From the NCBI GenBank assembly GCA_946415475.1, contig CAMKSQ010000007.1, forward strand, positions 20,246-84,245: a DNA stretch of 64,000 bases, read 5' to 3'. Within the stretch, counting starts at the first letter, position 1; every line of letters starts with the position of its first letter. This document shows, piece by piece, positions 26,122 to 35,332 of the stretch. This DNA is from an uncultured Bacteroidales bacterium (GTDB lineage: Bacteria > Bacteroidota > Bacteroidia > Bacteroidales > UBA932). A program made the translations under genes and the position numbers. The notes under the pieces are model-generated. The model was not told the DNA's origin and did no database searches. It was given only the letters and a program-made list of their open reading frames with translations.

Positions 26122-27222
26122 ATGAAACGTATTCTTTACATTACGCTCATTCTGGCCGCCGCAGCCTGTTCCTGCGGCGGCTCGAAAGAGCCGGCTACCC
26201 CCACGGGCCAGGAAACCGTATCGGTGAATCCCGCGGAGCTTTCCTGCGCGGCTTCAGCTTCTGTTCTCACGCTGAATGTCACGGCCTCGGCCGCCTTCCA
26301 GGCCTACGCCGAAGACGGGGTTGAATGGGTCAGCGTAAAGCCGTCCTACAGCGCCGAGAAGAGCGCAGCCGTAACGGTGTCGGTGGACGATAACATCGCC
26401 TATCAGCCCCGCGAGACCTTTATCACCATCAAGTGCGGTACCACCCGTCATAAGGTCAAACTCACCCAGGCCGCTATGGAACAGGGAGAGATTGACATCG
26501 ATATTCCGGACGGATACCACCTGGTATGGCAGGACGAATTCTCCAAGAACGGTGCTCCTTCTGCCAGCGAATGGTGGTATGAAACTGGCGCCGGCGGCTG
26601 GGGAAACAATGAACTCCAGAACTACGTGGCACAGGCTAAGGACGGTACGGACCTTGCGTACATCTCCGACGGCAGCCTGAAGATTGTGGCTCAGAAGATT
26701 GGCGGTACGGTCTATTCCATCCGCATGAACACCAAGAAGTACTGGACCTATGGCTGGTTCGAGGCCCGTCTTAAAGTATCCGACGCGCCCGGCAGCTGGC
26801 CCGCCTTCTGGATGATGCCGCAGAACTTCAACACCTGGCCCGGAGACGGCGAGATCGACATCATGGAGTATGCCATTTCCACCCAGGGGAAGAACAAGTC
26901 TTCTTCCAGCATCCATTGCAATGCCTTCAATCACATAAAGGGAACGCAGAAAACCCACGTGCAGGCTGTGTCCAATGCGGCCACGGAGTACCACGTGTAT
27001 GCCTGCGAGTGGATGGCCGACAAGATGGTGTTCTACGTCGATGGTAAACCGCACCTGACGGTTAACAACGACGGACAAGGCTACGATCACTGGCCGTTCT
27101 ACACGCCCTTCTACCTCAAGCTGAATCTGGCCTGGGGCGGAAATATGGGTGGAACGGTGGATGAAGCCAAGCTTCCCGCCGTGTATGAAATCGACTATGT
27201 ACGCGTATTCCAGAAAGACTAA
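26122..27222 (+). CDS. GH16 endo-beta-glucanase lipoprotein (laminarinase/lichenase type)
   Basis: 366 residues. Lipoprotein signal, a BACON-like domain (residues ~30-118, with SAAFQAYAEDGVEWVSVKPS), then GH16 from ~residue 130: HLVWQDEFSKNG, GWGNNELQNY, PGSWPAFWMMPQN and the catalytic motif GEIDIMEYA (Glu244, Asp246, Glu249). The EIDIME form is typical of beta-1,3-glucanases and beta-1,3-1,4-glucanases. As an outer-membrane lipoprotein it would cut polysaccharide at the cell surface before SusC import. It starts 3 bp after the binding-protein gene. Confidence 0.92.
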   Translation: MKRILYITLILAAAACSCGGSKEPATPTGQETVSVNPAELSCAASASVLTLNVTASAAFQAYAEDGVEWVSVKPSYSAEKSAAVTVSVDDNIAYQPRETFITIKCGTTRHKVKLTQAAMEQGEIDIDIPDGYHLVWQDEFSKNGAPSASEWWYETGAGGWGNNELQNYVAQAKDGTDLAYISDGSLKIVAQKIGGTVYSIRMNTKKYWTYGWFEARLKVSDAPGSWPAFWMMPQNFNTWPGDGEIDIMEYAISTQGKNKSSSSIHCNAFNHIKGTQKTHVQAVSNAATEYHVYACEWMADKMVFYVDGKPHLTVNNDGQGYDHWPFYTPFYLKLNLAWGGNMGGTVDEAKLPAVYEIDYVRVFQKD

Positions 27223-27225
27223 ACG

Positions 27226-28788
27226 ATGAAACGGATTCTCGGCTTACTGCTTGCGTTGGCGGTAGTATCCTGTTCGCAAAAGGAAATCATTCCTTCCGAA
27301 CCGGAAAAACCGCTTCCTACCCTGAAGTCGATATCCGTAGAACAAGGCAGCCTGGTCCTTTCCGTAAATGGCAGCGCAGCCGTTGCCTTTACGGTAAAGG
27401 ACCCGGGCTTTGTTTTTACCCAGGTCATCCTTACCCTACCCGACGGCTCCCAGCCTTCGGCTTTTTCCGTTACCCGGGTGGATGCTACGGACGTCCAGGG
27501 CCGATATAATGCCACTATCAGCGATCGGGGCGTTTCTTCGGAATACAATGAAATCGTCCATTTGACCATCGTCCAGGAAAATTCCGATACGGGCGTACAA
27601 TCCTACGTTTCGTCCAATTCCTTCATCGTCCGTTCCGAAGCCAAAAGCGAGCCTTGGCAAAAAACCGGCCTTCCGGTAGTGTATGTGGACACGAAGGGCG
27701 GTGTGAACATCACCTCCAAGACCACCTATGTGCAGGCCAATGCCCATATCGACGGAACAAAGGAGTATCCGTCCCTTCCGCAAGCCTCCTGCCGCATCCG
27801 CGGCCGTGGCAACACCACCTGGACCTGGCCCAAGAAACCCTATCTTATCGCTTTTGACGAGCAGCAGAGCGTCCTGGGGATGCCCCGTCACAAAAGGTGG
27901 GTCCTGCTGGCCAATTTCATGGACCGTACGCTCATGCGCAACCTGGTTTCCATGAAGGTAGCTACGTTCACGTCCCTGGCATGGACCCCGCGCTGCGTGC
28001 CCGTAGAACTGGTGCTCAACGGCAAGCACAAGGGCAGTTATCTGCTCATAGAACAGGTCCGTGTCGATAAAGACCGCGTGAATATTTCCAAGGAAGAGGG
28101 GTATTTGCTGGAACTGGATTTCCACTACGATAACGAGTTCCAATGGAAAGAGCGCAACATTCCTTTCGCGGTGAAGTATCCGGATCCCGAGGACCTTACC
28201 CCGACGCAGAAGACCTATATCAAGAATTATATCAAGGAAGTCTCCAACGCTATATACGGGAACGATTTTAAAGATTCCGGGAAGGGATATGCCCGCTACC
28301 TGGACATCGACTCGTTTATTGACGAATGGATTGTCTATGAAGTGATGTGCAACCACGAACTGGGGAACCCTGGCAGCGTCTTTTTCCACAAAGACCGTGG
28401 AGGAAAGCTCACGGCCGGCCCCTGCTGGGACTTTGACTGGGGCATCCTGTCCTTCTACACATCGGCAGGCGAAACAAAACTGGTGAATGGAAAGGCTATC
28501 TGGTACGAGCGCCTGTTCCAGGATCCGGCCTTCAAGGAGCGGGTAAAAGCCCGTTTTTACGAGCTTCTACCACAGTTGGAGACCATTCCTGCCTATATGG
28601 ACGAATGCGAAGCGCTGCTCACGGAAAGCGCCAAACTGAACTTCGCGATGTGGAATCCTGCCGATGACCGCTCCCAGAATGGTGGCAACATTATCAATGG
28701 CGACGAGAACTTAACGTTCCATGAGGCCGTACAGCGCCTCAAATACAATTACGAGAAGCACCTGCAGGTAATCCAGGATAAACTTTAG
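27226..28788 (+). CDS. CotH-like kinase family lipoprotein
   Basis: 520 residues. Lipoprotein signal (LGLLLALAVVSCSQKE), an N-terminal beta domain to ~residue 140, then a CotH domain (PF08757): CRIRGRGNTTWTWPKKPYLI, WVLLANFMDRTLMRN, GSYLLIEQVRVDKDRVN, FIDEWIVYEVMCNHE and AGPCWDFDWGI, whose Asp-Phe-Asp (~402-404) is the metal-binding motif of this atypical kinase fold. Such proteins are common in Bacteroidetes glycan loci, but their substrate there is not established; phosphorylation of a surface protein or glycan binding are both possible. It overlaps tsaE tail to tail by 4 bp. Confidence 0.85.
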   Translation: MKRILGLLLALAVVSCSQKEIIPSEPEKPLPTLKSISVEQGSLVLSVNGSAAVAFTVKDPGFVFTQVILTLPDGSQPSAFSVTRVDATDVQGRYNATISDRGVSSEYNEIVHLTIVQENSDTGVQSYVSSNSFIVRSEAKSEPWQKTGLPVVYVDTKGGVNITSKTTYVQANAHIDGTKEYPSLPQASCRIRGRGNTTWTWPKKPYLIAFDEQQSVLGMPRHKRWVLLANFMDRTLMRNLVSMKVATFTSLAWTPRCVPVELVLNGKHKGSYLLIEQVRVDKDRVNISKEEGYLLELDFHYDNEFQWKERNIPFAVKYPDPEDLTPTQKTYIKNYIKEVSNAIYGNDFKDSGKGYARYLDIDSFIDEWIVYEVMCNHELGNPGSVFFHKDRGGKLTAGPCWDFDWGILSFYTSAGETKLVNGKAIWYERLFQDPAFKERVKARFYELLPQLETIPAYMDECEALLTESAKLNFAMWNPADDRSQNGGNIINGDENLTFHEAVQRLKYNYEKHLQVIQDKL

Positions 28789-29210
28789 TCTTCCCAGGCC
28801 AGGAGGCGCGAGCCGTCCGGCCGAACGGAAATCTGAACGCGTAAGGTCTCCTCTGGCAGGAGGCCTTCAATGTTTTCCGGCCATTCCATCAGGCACAGCT
28901 CCCCGGAATCCAGGTAATCGTACAGGCCGATATCCAAAGCTTCCGCCGGGTTGTCGATCCGGTAAAAATCGAAGTGGAAAACGGGCCGTCCGCCCTTGCC
29001 CCGGTACTCGTTCACAATGGCGAAGGTGGGGGAAGAGATGGCGTCTTCCTCCACCCCCAGCACTTTGCACAGCGCGGTGGTAAAAGTGGTTTTCCCGGCA
29101 CCCATCGGCGCATAAAACGCCACCAGCGTGTGGCTCCCCAGCAGCTGAAGGAACTCCTTCGCCGCCCGCTCCAGGTCCTCCAGGCCCGCTATCTGAATCT
29201 GATGTTTCAT
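28785..29210 (-). CDS. tsaE: tRNA threonylcarbamoyladenosine biosynthesis ATPase TsaE
   Basis: 141 residues. Walker A APMGAGKTTF (34-43), ISSPTFAIVNEY, FHFDFYRI and LMEWPENI are the TsaE pattern. It works with TsaB and TsaD to make t6A37 in tRNAs reading ANN codons. A CAAATATA box (TATATTTG on the minus strand) 4 bp upstream of the ATG implies a leaderless message. It converges on the CotH gene with a 4-bp overlap. Confidence 0.95.
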   Translation of the reverse strand: MKHQIQIAGLEDLERAAKEFLQLLGSHTLVAFYAPMGAGKTTFTTALCKVLGVEEDAISSPTFAIVNEYRGKGGRPVFHFDFYRIDNPAEALDIGLYDYLDSGELCLMEWPENIEGLLPEETLRVQISVRPDGSRLLAWED

Positions 29211-29214
29211 ACTG

Positions 29215-29222
29215 CAAATATA
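29215..29222 (-). promoter_or_regulatory. Promoter -7 box for leaderless tsaE
   Basis: CAAATATA on the plus strand reads TATATTTG on the minus strand. The start point 6-7 nt downstream coincides with the ATG at 29210. The box abuts the stop codon of the preceding fimbrial gene. Confidence 0.6.
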
Positions 29223-32200
29223 CTACAAATTCGGCAGAACCTGGTGGTCCGGGAGACGGCGATTGGCGGGTTTGGTCATGTGGGCTGGTTTAGTGGCCGG
29301 TGCCGTGACGGCAGGGTAATAGCTGGAATCATAGCCCGCATAGTAGACAATTTCGTCTATTGACGCGCACTCAATCCAGTAATGCAAGGCAGTATTGTTG
29401 GCCGATCCTCCTTCAAAACGGGTATTGCTACTATTGTAGTTAACATATTTTTCTTGAATCGTATTGCTCGTAAACATCTTCATGTGATAAATGGAGTCAT
29501 CATCATTATCTCCAGTGAGGTACCAATATCTGCTGGTGAGTTCGCTGCCGCTGGAATAAAAACGTAAGCAATCATTATTATTTGTCTCAAATATCCATGT
29601 GTGTCCGGCAGGAAGCAGATAGTTTTCTACATTGTTTATTCTCCGCATGAGAGAGAACAAGGTATAGCCACCAACCTCGTGTGAAGTCAGGACAAAGCTG
29701 TTCGTCGTGGACGCAAAATAACTTCCTCCATTGCAGCTAATAGGAGAGAAAGATGCACCGCTTATGTAGTAATAAGTTCCTGAGATACCGCTGGAGGAGG
29801 TCTGTGACCCCATCAGATATTGATCAGTACTCTCAGAAATGGCATACACGCCGCCATCGACGTAAGAAGCGTCAAGCACTTTCCACCAACTGGAAGAAAC
29901 GGTTAAGGTCTGAACGAAATCGGTCGCCAGGAAGATATCGCCCTCCCCACCGAATACTCCGTCATTGTTATCATCTGTGCCAGAAATATGCATGGTGAGC
30001 GTGGCAACACCAGTGCTGCGGGGTACGATGGTCCATGTACCGTTTGTCAGATGGACCGTAGCCACATCGGCACCTGATGTAGTGAAAGAGATATTCGCAT
30101 TGCCAAATGGTGTGCTCGTAGGATTGTAGAGCTCATCATACACGATATTGCCGGAGAGTGGAATGAGCACACCAACATTTCCGGAGGTGGCACCAGTCCA
30201 GAAACCATCCTGCGTTATCACGCCTTGGATTACATGGACAGACATTTCGCCAACGGCACGCTCGTAGTTCTCGTCCTCTTGGGCAATCGCATAGACTATC
30301 ACAGGGGTGTCGCCGTTAACGGCCTTGCCTCTGAGCGTGTAATGGCCACCGTCCTGGACGATTTCCACATAGTCATTGCTTCTGACCACACTGTCGGGCG
30401 ACAGGCTGTAAACGAGGTTGCCGGTAACGGGCGTGTTACAGTCGGCCTCCATGTCTTCATCGACCCTCAGACTGCCGTTATAGATGGAGGAAACGGTCTG
30501 GTTTCTAAGAACAGTGATGTTGTCCTCCCGGAACGTGACAGTCCGGCTACCCTTGAGCGTCCTGATATAGAACTGATCCTGAGAGCCGCCGTAAGTAATC
30601 ACACCGTCTTGCGCATTGCCGGCCACCACCGTGACAGGAATCGGGTCTGCGGTAACGGCACTGACCGAAATATTAGCAGTAACCACACCGGTACCCGGCG
30701 TATAAGTGAGACTGATCTGGCTCGCCGTCTTGGAAAGCGAGAGCGTGTTGGGCGTAGGATCGCCCGTACTGCTGCTTACAACACCTACAGTAAGGTTACG
30801 TGGAGAACCCACGTGCACCTCATAGACCGGCTTATCATTATAAGTATCATCCCCGGCCGGGAGCACGATGCGGGTGGGTTCCACCACTCTCATCTCATAG
30901 GCGTAACGGCGCGTAGAGATACCTGCATCGTCTTTGTAGGAGAAGTAGGTGGCATTCCGCTCGCCCTGCCTCATCCAGATGGTGGTGGTTCCCAGGGAGC
31001 TCACTGTACTCGCATCCCGCGGATTGTACTGGGGTTCCAGGAAAATCGGGAAGGATTTCATGGAACGGGAATCAGCCGTGGCCCGGGTATATTCGGCCCA
31101 GGTAAGGGTGCGGGTGTAGTGGTAAGACTTATAGGTGAGGTCGGCGTTGTCACTGGCATCGACGCCGACAATCGTATAAGTATTCCCCGCCACGGGCATT
31201 TCGATCTGATAATCCCCCTCTCCCAGAGTGGCTTTATAGGTGTCGATGGCCGTAACGTTGGGCTGGACAATCTGCCGGGTAACATCCGTTCCACCGGTGG
31301 GGCCTTCTCCGTTGGAGTAGGATTCCACCTTGAACACCAACGGGAACAGGTTGGAAGGCATTCCGTCCGGAATGCGGAAATTCACCGGAATGACATCTCC
31401 ACCAGCGGGTTCATCACGCTCCATGGCCACGATGGCCGGATTCTCCGTATAACCTTCGATTTCAAACGGGAAGTGCGGCCGGATGGAAATCACGCAATGG
31501 CGGGTAAGACCGGCCCTGTTCTTGATGGAAAGGGTTTGCTGGAGCGTCCCTGTTCCATTTACGTCGATGGTAATCGGCAATCGCAAGTGCCACCAGTTGC
31601 CGCTCTTGAGATGGAGGTCGGCTATCGAAGGGTCCGTTGAGGCAATACTCTCGGAGACCACCCCATCGGCCGATAAATTGAGCGTTCCGTCGCTGTTTAC
31701 CACAGAAGGGTTCAGGATGCTCTGGCCCGCGGCGGTAATCAGTACATCCGTTCCGGGAATATTGGCCTCCGTATCCTTGGGAAATTCATTGTGATAGTAA
31801 AGGTCGATGAAAGAATGGGATATTCCCGCGGTCCTGGCCAATTCAATGGCCGTATGGCTTATATACATGGCCGATGCTACCTCACTCACACCGGAAATGT
31901 CAATGCCGGCAACAGAACCGTCAAAGTTGTTACGGGCCGGCTGCGAGGCGGCATACTCGGCGGTGGGGTGCCCTTCCCCAATCACGCCCTGGATGGTAAG
32001 GACATAGGCGTAATTGCGCAGGATGTCGTAGTAGTCCAGGCTGTGGGGGCCCCATTCGCTGGGCGCTTCGGGGTGGGGGTCGTAGACAAAGTCGGCCTTG
32101 TACCAGGTAGAGGGGGCGCTGGCAAAATTCCCCTGGGCATTATACTTCCCCCTGAACAGGATATAGGCGTTGTTGTTGCCCAACTCGGGATTGTACCGGG

Positions 32201-33041
32201 TTTCGAAGACGTAGTCGCAGGCATCATCGGTCCCATCGCCGTCCGACAAAAGGTAGGTGCTGTACGTACTGGCATCGTCGGTTTTGGGTGTACGAAGCTG
32301 GCCGGAAGGGTGGTTGTGCCCCCGGTACCCCTGCGTGCCGCTCAGCTCGGCGTAATCCCGCATGTAGCCATCCTCGTCAAGGAAGTCAGGGAAAAGGGTT
32401 TGATAGAATCCGCCGGTATTGCTTACGCCCAACCCGTTGAAGGGAACGGCCATTCCGTACTTGGCCGCGTTGTACACCCGGAATTCTTCCAAGAGGAAAT
32501 TGGAGGTACTGTTGCGGATATACACCTTGGCGTAATTACGCACCATTTTGATGCCGGAGAGATTCGTGGAGGACGATATGCCGGCCGGCAGGACCTTCCG
32601 GGCCCAGCAGGCGGCGTCCCCGTTCTGGGTGGCCAGCCGGGAAGCGAAGGTGGCTTCGTCAATGCTCTTACCGTTGATGTCATCCCTGAGAATGGTGATC
32701 AGGGGAGAGTCGGAGGGGAGCGCCAGGAAATGCAGCGTGCGCGGCAGGGCCGATGGCTGAAGGTTTACAGTGAAGCCCTGGCCGGATACACTGGCTTCCA
32801 CCACGGAGGGGCGCAGGCCGGCCTCGTTGAACACGATGACAAACAGCCGGCTGCAGGACGGAACGTCCACGAAGTCCGTTTTAGTATCGACCTTGGAATA
32901 ATCCGGGATTTCAATATCCAGTTTCAGACGCACGATATCCATGCTTTCCGGGCGGGTATCCTTCTCTTGGAAGAAGCATCCCCAGAGTGGAAGCACAGAC
33001 AGCAGGGTGAGTCCGATATGTTTCAGTATAGGTTTTTTCAT
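29223..33041 (-). CDS. Large DUF4906-type fimbrial lipoprotein
   Basis: 1272 residues from ATG 33041 (a TTG nine bases upstream is also in frame). Signal with lipobox at LTLLSVLPLWGC. The N-terminal third resembles the Mfa2-like fold (CSRLFVIVFNEAGLRPSVV; MVRNYAKVYIRN, a helix-turn shared with DUF4906 proteins). The remainder is a long chain of beta-sandwich or Ig-like repeats. Such giants end many Bacteroidales type V fimbrial operons and are thought to be tip adhesins. Its 3' part (29400-30000) is clearly more AT-rich than the rest. It is the last gene of fimbrial locus 2, 5 bp after its neighbour. Confidence 0.8.
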   Translation of the reverse strand: MKKPILKHIGLTLLSVLPLWGCFFQEKDTRPESMDIVRLKLDIEIPDYSKVDTKTDFVDVPSCSRLFVIVFNEAGLRPSVVEASVSGQGFTVNLQPSALPRTLHFLALPSDSPLITILRDDINGKSIDEATFASRLATQNGDAACWARKVLPAGISSSTNLSGIKMVRNYAKVYIRNSTSNFLLEEFRVYNAAKYGMAVPFNGLGVSNTGGFYQTLFPDFLDEDGYMRDYAELSGTQGYRGHNHPSGQLRTPKTDDASTYSTYLLSDGDGTDDACDYVFETRYNPELGNNNAYILFRGKYNAQGNFASAPSTWYKADFVYDPHPEAPSEWGPHSLDYYDILRNYAYVLTIQGVIGEGHPTAEYAASQPARNNFDGSVAGIDISGVSEVASAMYISHTAIELARTAGISHSFIDLYYHNEFPKDTEANIPGTDVLITAAGQSILNPSVVNSDGTLNLSADGVVSESIASTDPSIADLHLKSGNWWHLRLPITIDVNGTGTLQQTLSIKNRAGLTRHCVISIRPHFPFEIEGYTENPAIVAMERDEPAGGDVIPVNFRIPDGMPSNLFPLVFKVESYSNGEGPTGGTDVTRQIVQPNVTAIDTYKATLGEGDYQIEMPVAGNTYTIVGVDASDNADLTYKSYHYTRTLTWAEYTRATADSRSMKSFPIFLEPQYNPRDASTVSSLGTTTIWMRQGERNATYFSYKDDAGISTRRYAYEMRVVEPTRIVLPAGDDTYNDKPVYEVHVGSPRNLTVGVVSSSTGDPTPNTLSLSKTASQISLTYTPGTGVVTANISVSAVTADPIPVTVVAGNAQDGVITYGGSQDQFYIRTLKGSRTVTFREDNITVLRNQTVSSIYNGSLRVDEDMEADCNTPVTGNLVYSLSPDSVVRSNDYVEIVQDGGHYTLRGKAVNGDTPVIVYAIAQEDENYERAVGEMSVHVIQGVITQDGFWTGATSGNVGVLIPLSGNIVYDELYNPTSTPFGNANISFTTSGADVATVHLTNGTWTIVPRSTGVATLTMHISGTDDNNDGVFGGEGDIFLATDFVQTLTVSSSWWKVLDASYVDGGVYAISESTDQYLMGSQTSSSGISGTYYYISGASFSPISCNGGSYFASTTNSFVLTSHEVGGYTLFSLMRRINNVENYLLPAGHTWIFETNNNDCLRFYSSGSELTSRYWYLTGDNDDDSIYHMKMFTSNTIQEKYVNYNSSNTRFEGGSANNTALHYWIECASIDEIVYYAGYDSSYYPAVTAPATKPAHMTKPANRRLPDHQVLPNL

Positions 33042-33046
33042 CTTTG

Positions 33047-35332
33047 TCAAGGCTGGGGGTTATAAGTGGTCAGGGACGCGGGATCCGGTTCCGGTCCCCA
33101 GTACCAGGTGTCATACACAAAGCGGGCGGATTCATATTCGGGGTTAGTTACCTTAACGTAAGTCGTCTCACTGGTAAACCGATAGCAATTACCTTGAGCT
33201 GTCCAGTATCCGTTAGTTGCGTGGCTAACAAAAAAAATGGGAATTTTCCTTTTTATTTGCAGGTTTGCCAAGAATTTGAATTCTGCTTCCGTCATCAGAC
33301 GCCAGCGGCCGGCGGGGTAACCGGACTCCTGGTACATGGCAGCCCTCATTTCCTGTTTTTCCAGGGTTTGAGGGTATGAGGTGGCAAGACCCGAGCAGCA
33401 GATGAACTCCGGGGCAATCCAGCTGGCACTGCTAACGCGGCGGTCGGCAATCAAAATCCTATCCAGTTGGGTCGTCTTATTCCATTGGTAAGTGTCATGG
33501 CCCTGATCATCTGTATCGGTCCGATTGAACTGCTCTACGGTGTATTTATTCTGGGTTATTCGTACGTCTCCAATGATATATTCCCGGTAATCTCGTTCGG
33601 CCTCTGCGACATTCGGATCACCATAAATATAGGTGTTGTTATCGGAGGAAAAACTGGACAGCGTAAAGCGCAGGTTATAGCGCAGGGAGGTAGATTCCGT
33701 TATTATGGAAGGGGGTCTGATATAAGAATAATCGTCATAGGAACTGCTGCCCAGCTTGGAGCCCTGTCCAATGAGCAGACCATTGACAAACAGGTTTTCC
33801 GTAGAGCCTTGGTGTCCTGTAGACCGTACGTCAATGGGGGAGGTCTGCTCAAAGACAATCACCTCTTCCAGGCCGTCGTTGTTGTGGAGCGTGACAGTGA
33901 TTTCCTGCCGATAATACATGTCGTCGCCCTCCAGCTCCAAATCGTGATGGAGCGTAATCGTATGGGCTGAGGCGTTGTGAGAAATGGTATAGTTGGCCAG
34001 ATAGGTAGGGTCGGTAATCACGCGTGACGTCTCAAGGCCTGCCTCATTCACTCCATAGGTCTTGACTTCGGTAATGGTACAGCTGGTAAGTGCCGTGGAG
34101 CTCTTATAGGATGCGGTACCTGCTGTAAGGCCATGCATGGGAACCCATGTTGGGTGGGCAATCAGGTACTCATAGTCGTTGAAAGTACCGTAGATGGGCG
34201 TCGCTTCCCAGTTCAGTATCTCCCAAGTGCCTTCCAGGGTCTCGGGGGTAGCCTGGTTAGGCGATCCCAGGGTGTGAACCGTGGCCTCCGCGTGGTAATA
34301 GTGATTGGCCAGCAGCGCTTCTTCGACCTCTTCATCGGCCACGGGGAAAACATAGTAACCGGTATGCACGGGGCCGTCCGGTGCATCCAGCGCCCGCCAG
34401 GGAATGGAAATGCGGTAATGGGTCTGTTTGCCTGGCGCATCCGAGTACCGGCGGGGATAAGTATAGAAACAGTTGTGTTTTGCAATTAAAGGAGAACCCG
34501 AGGCAGTGAGCGCGCGGGGCGTGGTGGTAGAAAGGAAATCATCTGCCGTGCAGGTTCTGATATGGGTCTCATCACTGCCCACGTAACCACGATGTACTAC
34601 GTTGAGCAGTTCAATTTTCATGTTGTCTAAGTCGGCTTGATAGGTGCGGCCCGAAATCTCCAGCTGGCCGTCGGGAGGAAGTTCCAGCGCAATGTCCAGT
34701 TTGGCATAAGAACGGGTCATGGGGATGGTGCCCGAAACATGGATTTTATCGTCATGTGTCAGGGTAATGTTCCCGCTGCCGCAGAGAATCAGGTAGCTCA
34801 GGTGTTCGGCATAGGAGGCGTTGAAATTGGTTTTGGCAACAGACTCCCGTACGGCTTGCATGGAAGCGGGTGCATCCGGATAGTCCATGTAATCGCCATC
34901 AGATACGGCATCGCCGTTGCCCACTACGACAATCTTGGCTGTGGCTGAATTCCCGACCCCGGGATCACCGTTCGTGGTGCCGAACAATGCGTCCAGGCGG
35001 GCATTGGAAAGGAATAAGGAAAGCGTGTACAGGGTAGGGTCTTCCGCGTCCTGGACAGGCACCAGAGACTTATAGGGCGTTCGGAACACTTCCGTTCCGG
35101 CGCCGCCGTCCCCGCTGAACAGGAACAGGTCCACCCAATCAATCACGTTTTCATTACGTCCGTCATCGCCAGGCCGGGTTTCCGTTTTGGTCAGCGCACC
35201 TGAATCCAGGCTGACCGTTAAGGACAAAGTGACGCCGTCGGTGCTCGTTCCCGTCTCTTTTTGGCAGGAATAAGAAAACAGGCCGGCTGTCAGCAGCAGG
35301 ATACCCGGGAAGATATGCCGTAGTACTTTCAT
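33047..35332 (-). CDS. Fimbrial accessory or tip lipoprotein
   Basis: 761 residues from ATG 35332, which overlaps the stop of the preceding gene (TAATG). Lipoprotein signal (GILLLTAGLFSYSCQKE). Near the N-terminus SLDSGALTKTETR resembles a pilin maturation site, and IDWVDLFLFSGDGG matches the first strand of Mfa2-like proteins. The C-terminal ~200 residues contain SGYPAGRWRLMTEAEFKFL and GYWTAQGNCYRF, resembling the lectin-like or FGE-type C-terminal module of some Bacteroides fimbrial tip proteins. I infer a tip or accessory subunit. There is no strong match to a named family for the middle part. Confidence 0.7.
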   Translation of the reverse strand: MKVLRHIFPGILLLTAGLFSYSCQKETGTSTDGVTLSLTVSLDSGALTKTETRPGDDGRNENVIDWVDLFLFSGDGGAGTEVFRTPYKSLVPVQDAEDPTLYTLSLFLSNARLDALFGTTNGDPGVGNSATAKIVVVGNGDAVSDGDYMDYPDAPASMQAVRESVAKTNFNASYAEHLSYLILCGSGNITLTHDDKIHVSGTIPMTRSYAKLDIALELPPDGQLEISGRTYQADLDNMKIELLNVVHRGYVGSDETHIRTCTADDFLSTTTPRALTASGSPLIAKHNCFYTYPRRYSDAPGKQTHYRISIPWRALDAPDGPVHTGYYVFPVADEEVEEALLANHYYHAEATVHTLGSPNQATPETLEGTWEILNWEATPIYGTFNDYEYLIAHPTWVPMHGLTAGTASYKSSTALTSCTITEVKTYGVNEAGLETSRVITDPTYLANYTISHNASAHTITLHHDLELEGDDMYYRQEITVTLHNNDGLEEVIVFEQTSPIDVRSTGHQGSTENLFVNGLLIGQGSKLGSSSYDDYSYIRPPSIITESTSLRYNLRFTLSSFSSDNNTYIYGDPNVAEAERDYREYIIGDVRITQNKYTVEQFNRTDTDDQGHDTYQWNKTTQLDRILIADRRVSSASWIAPEFICCSGLATSYPQTLEKQEMRAAMYQESGYPAGRWRLMTEAEFKFLANLQIKRKIPIFFVSHATNGYWTAQGNCYRFTSETTYVKVTNPEYESARFVYDTWYWGPEPDPASLTTYNPQP

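Noticed and set aside
30225..31640. 471-codon plus-strand frame inside the giant fimbrial gene
   Set aside because: It is antisense to a continuous 1272-residue lipoprotein and lacks domain motifs.
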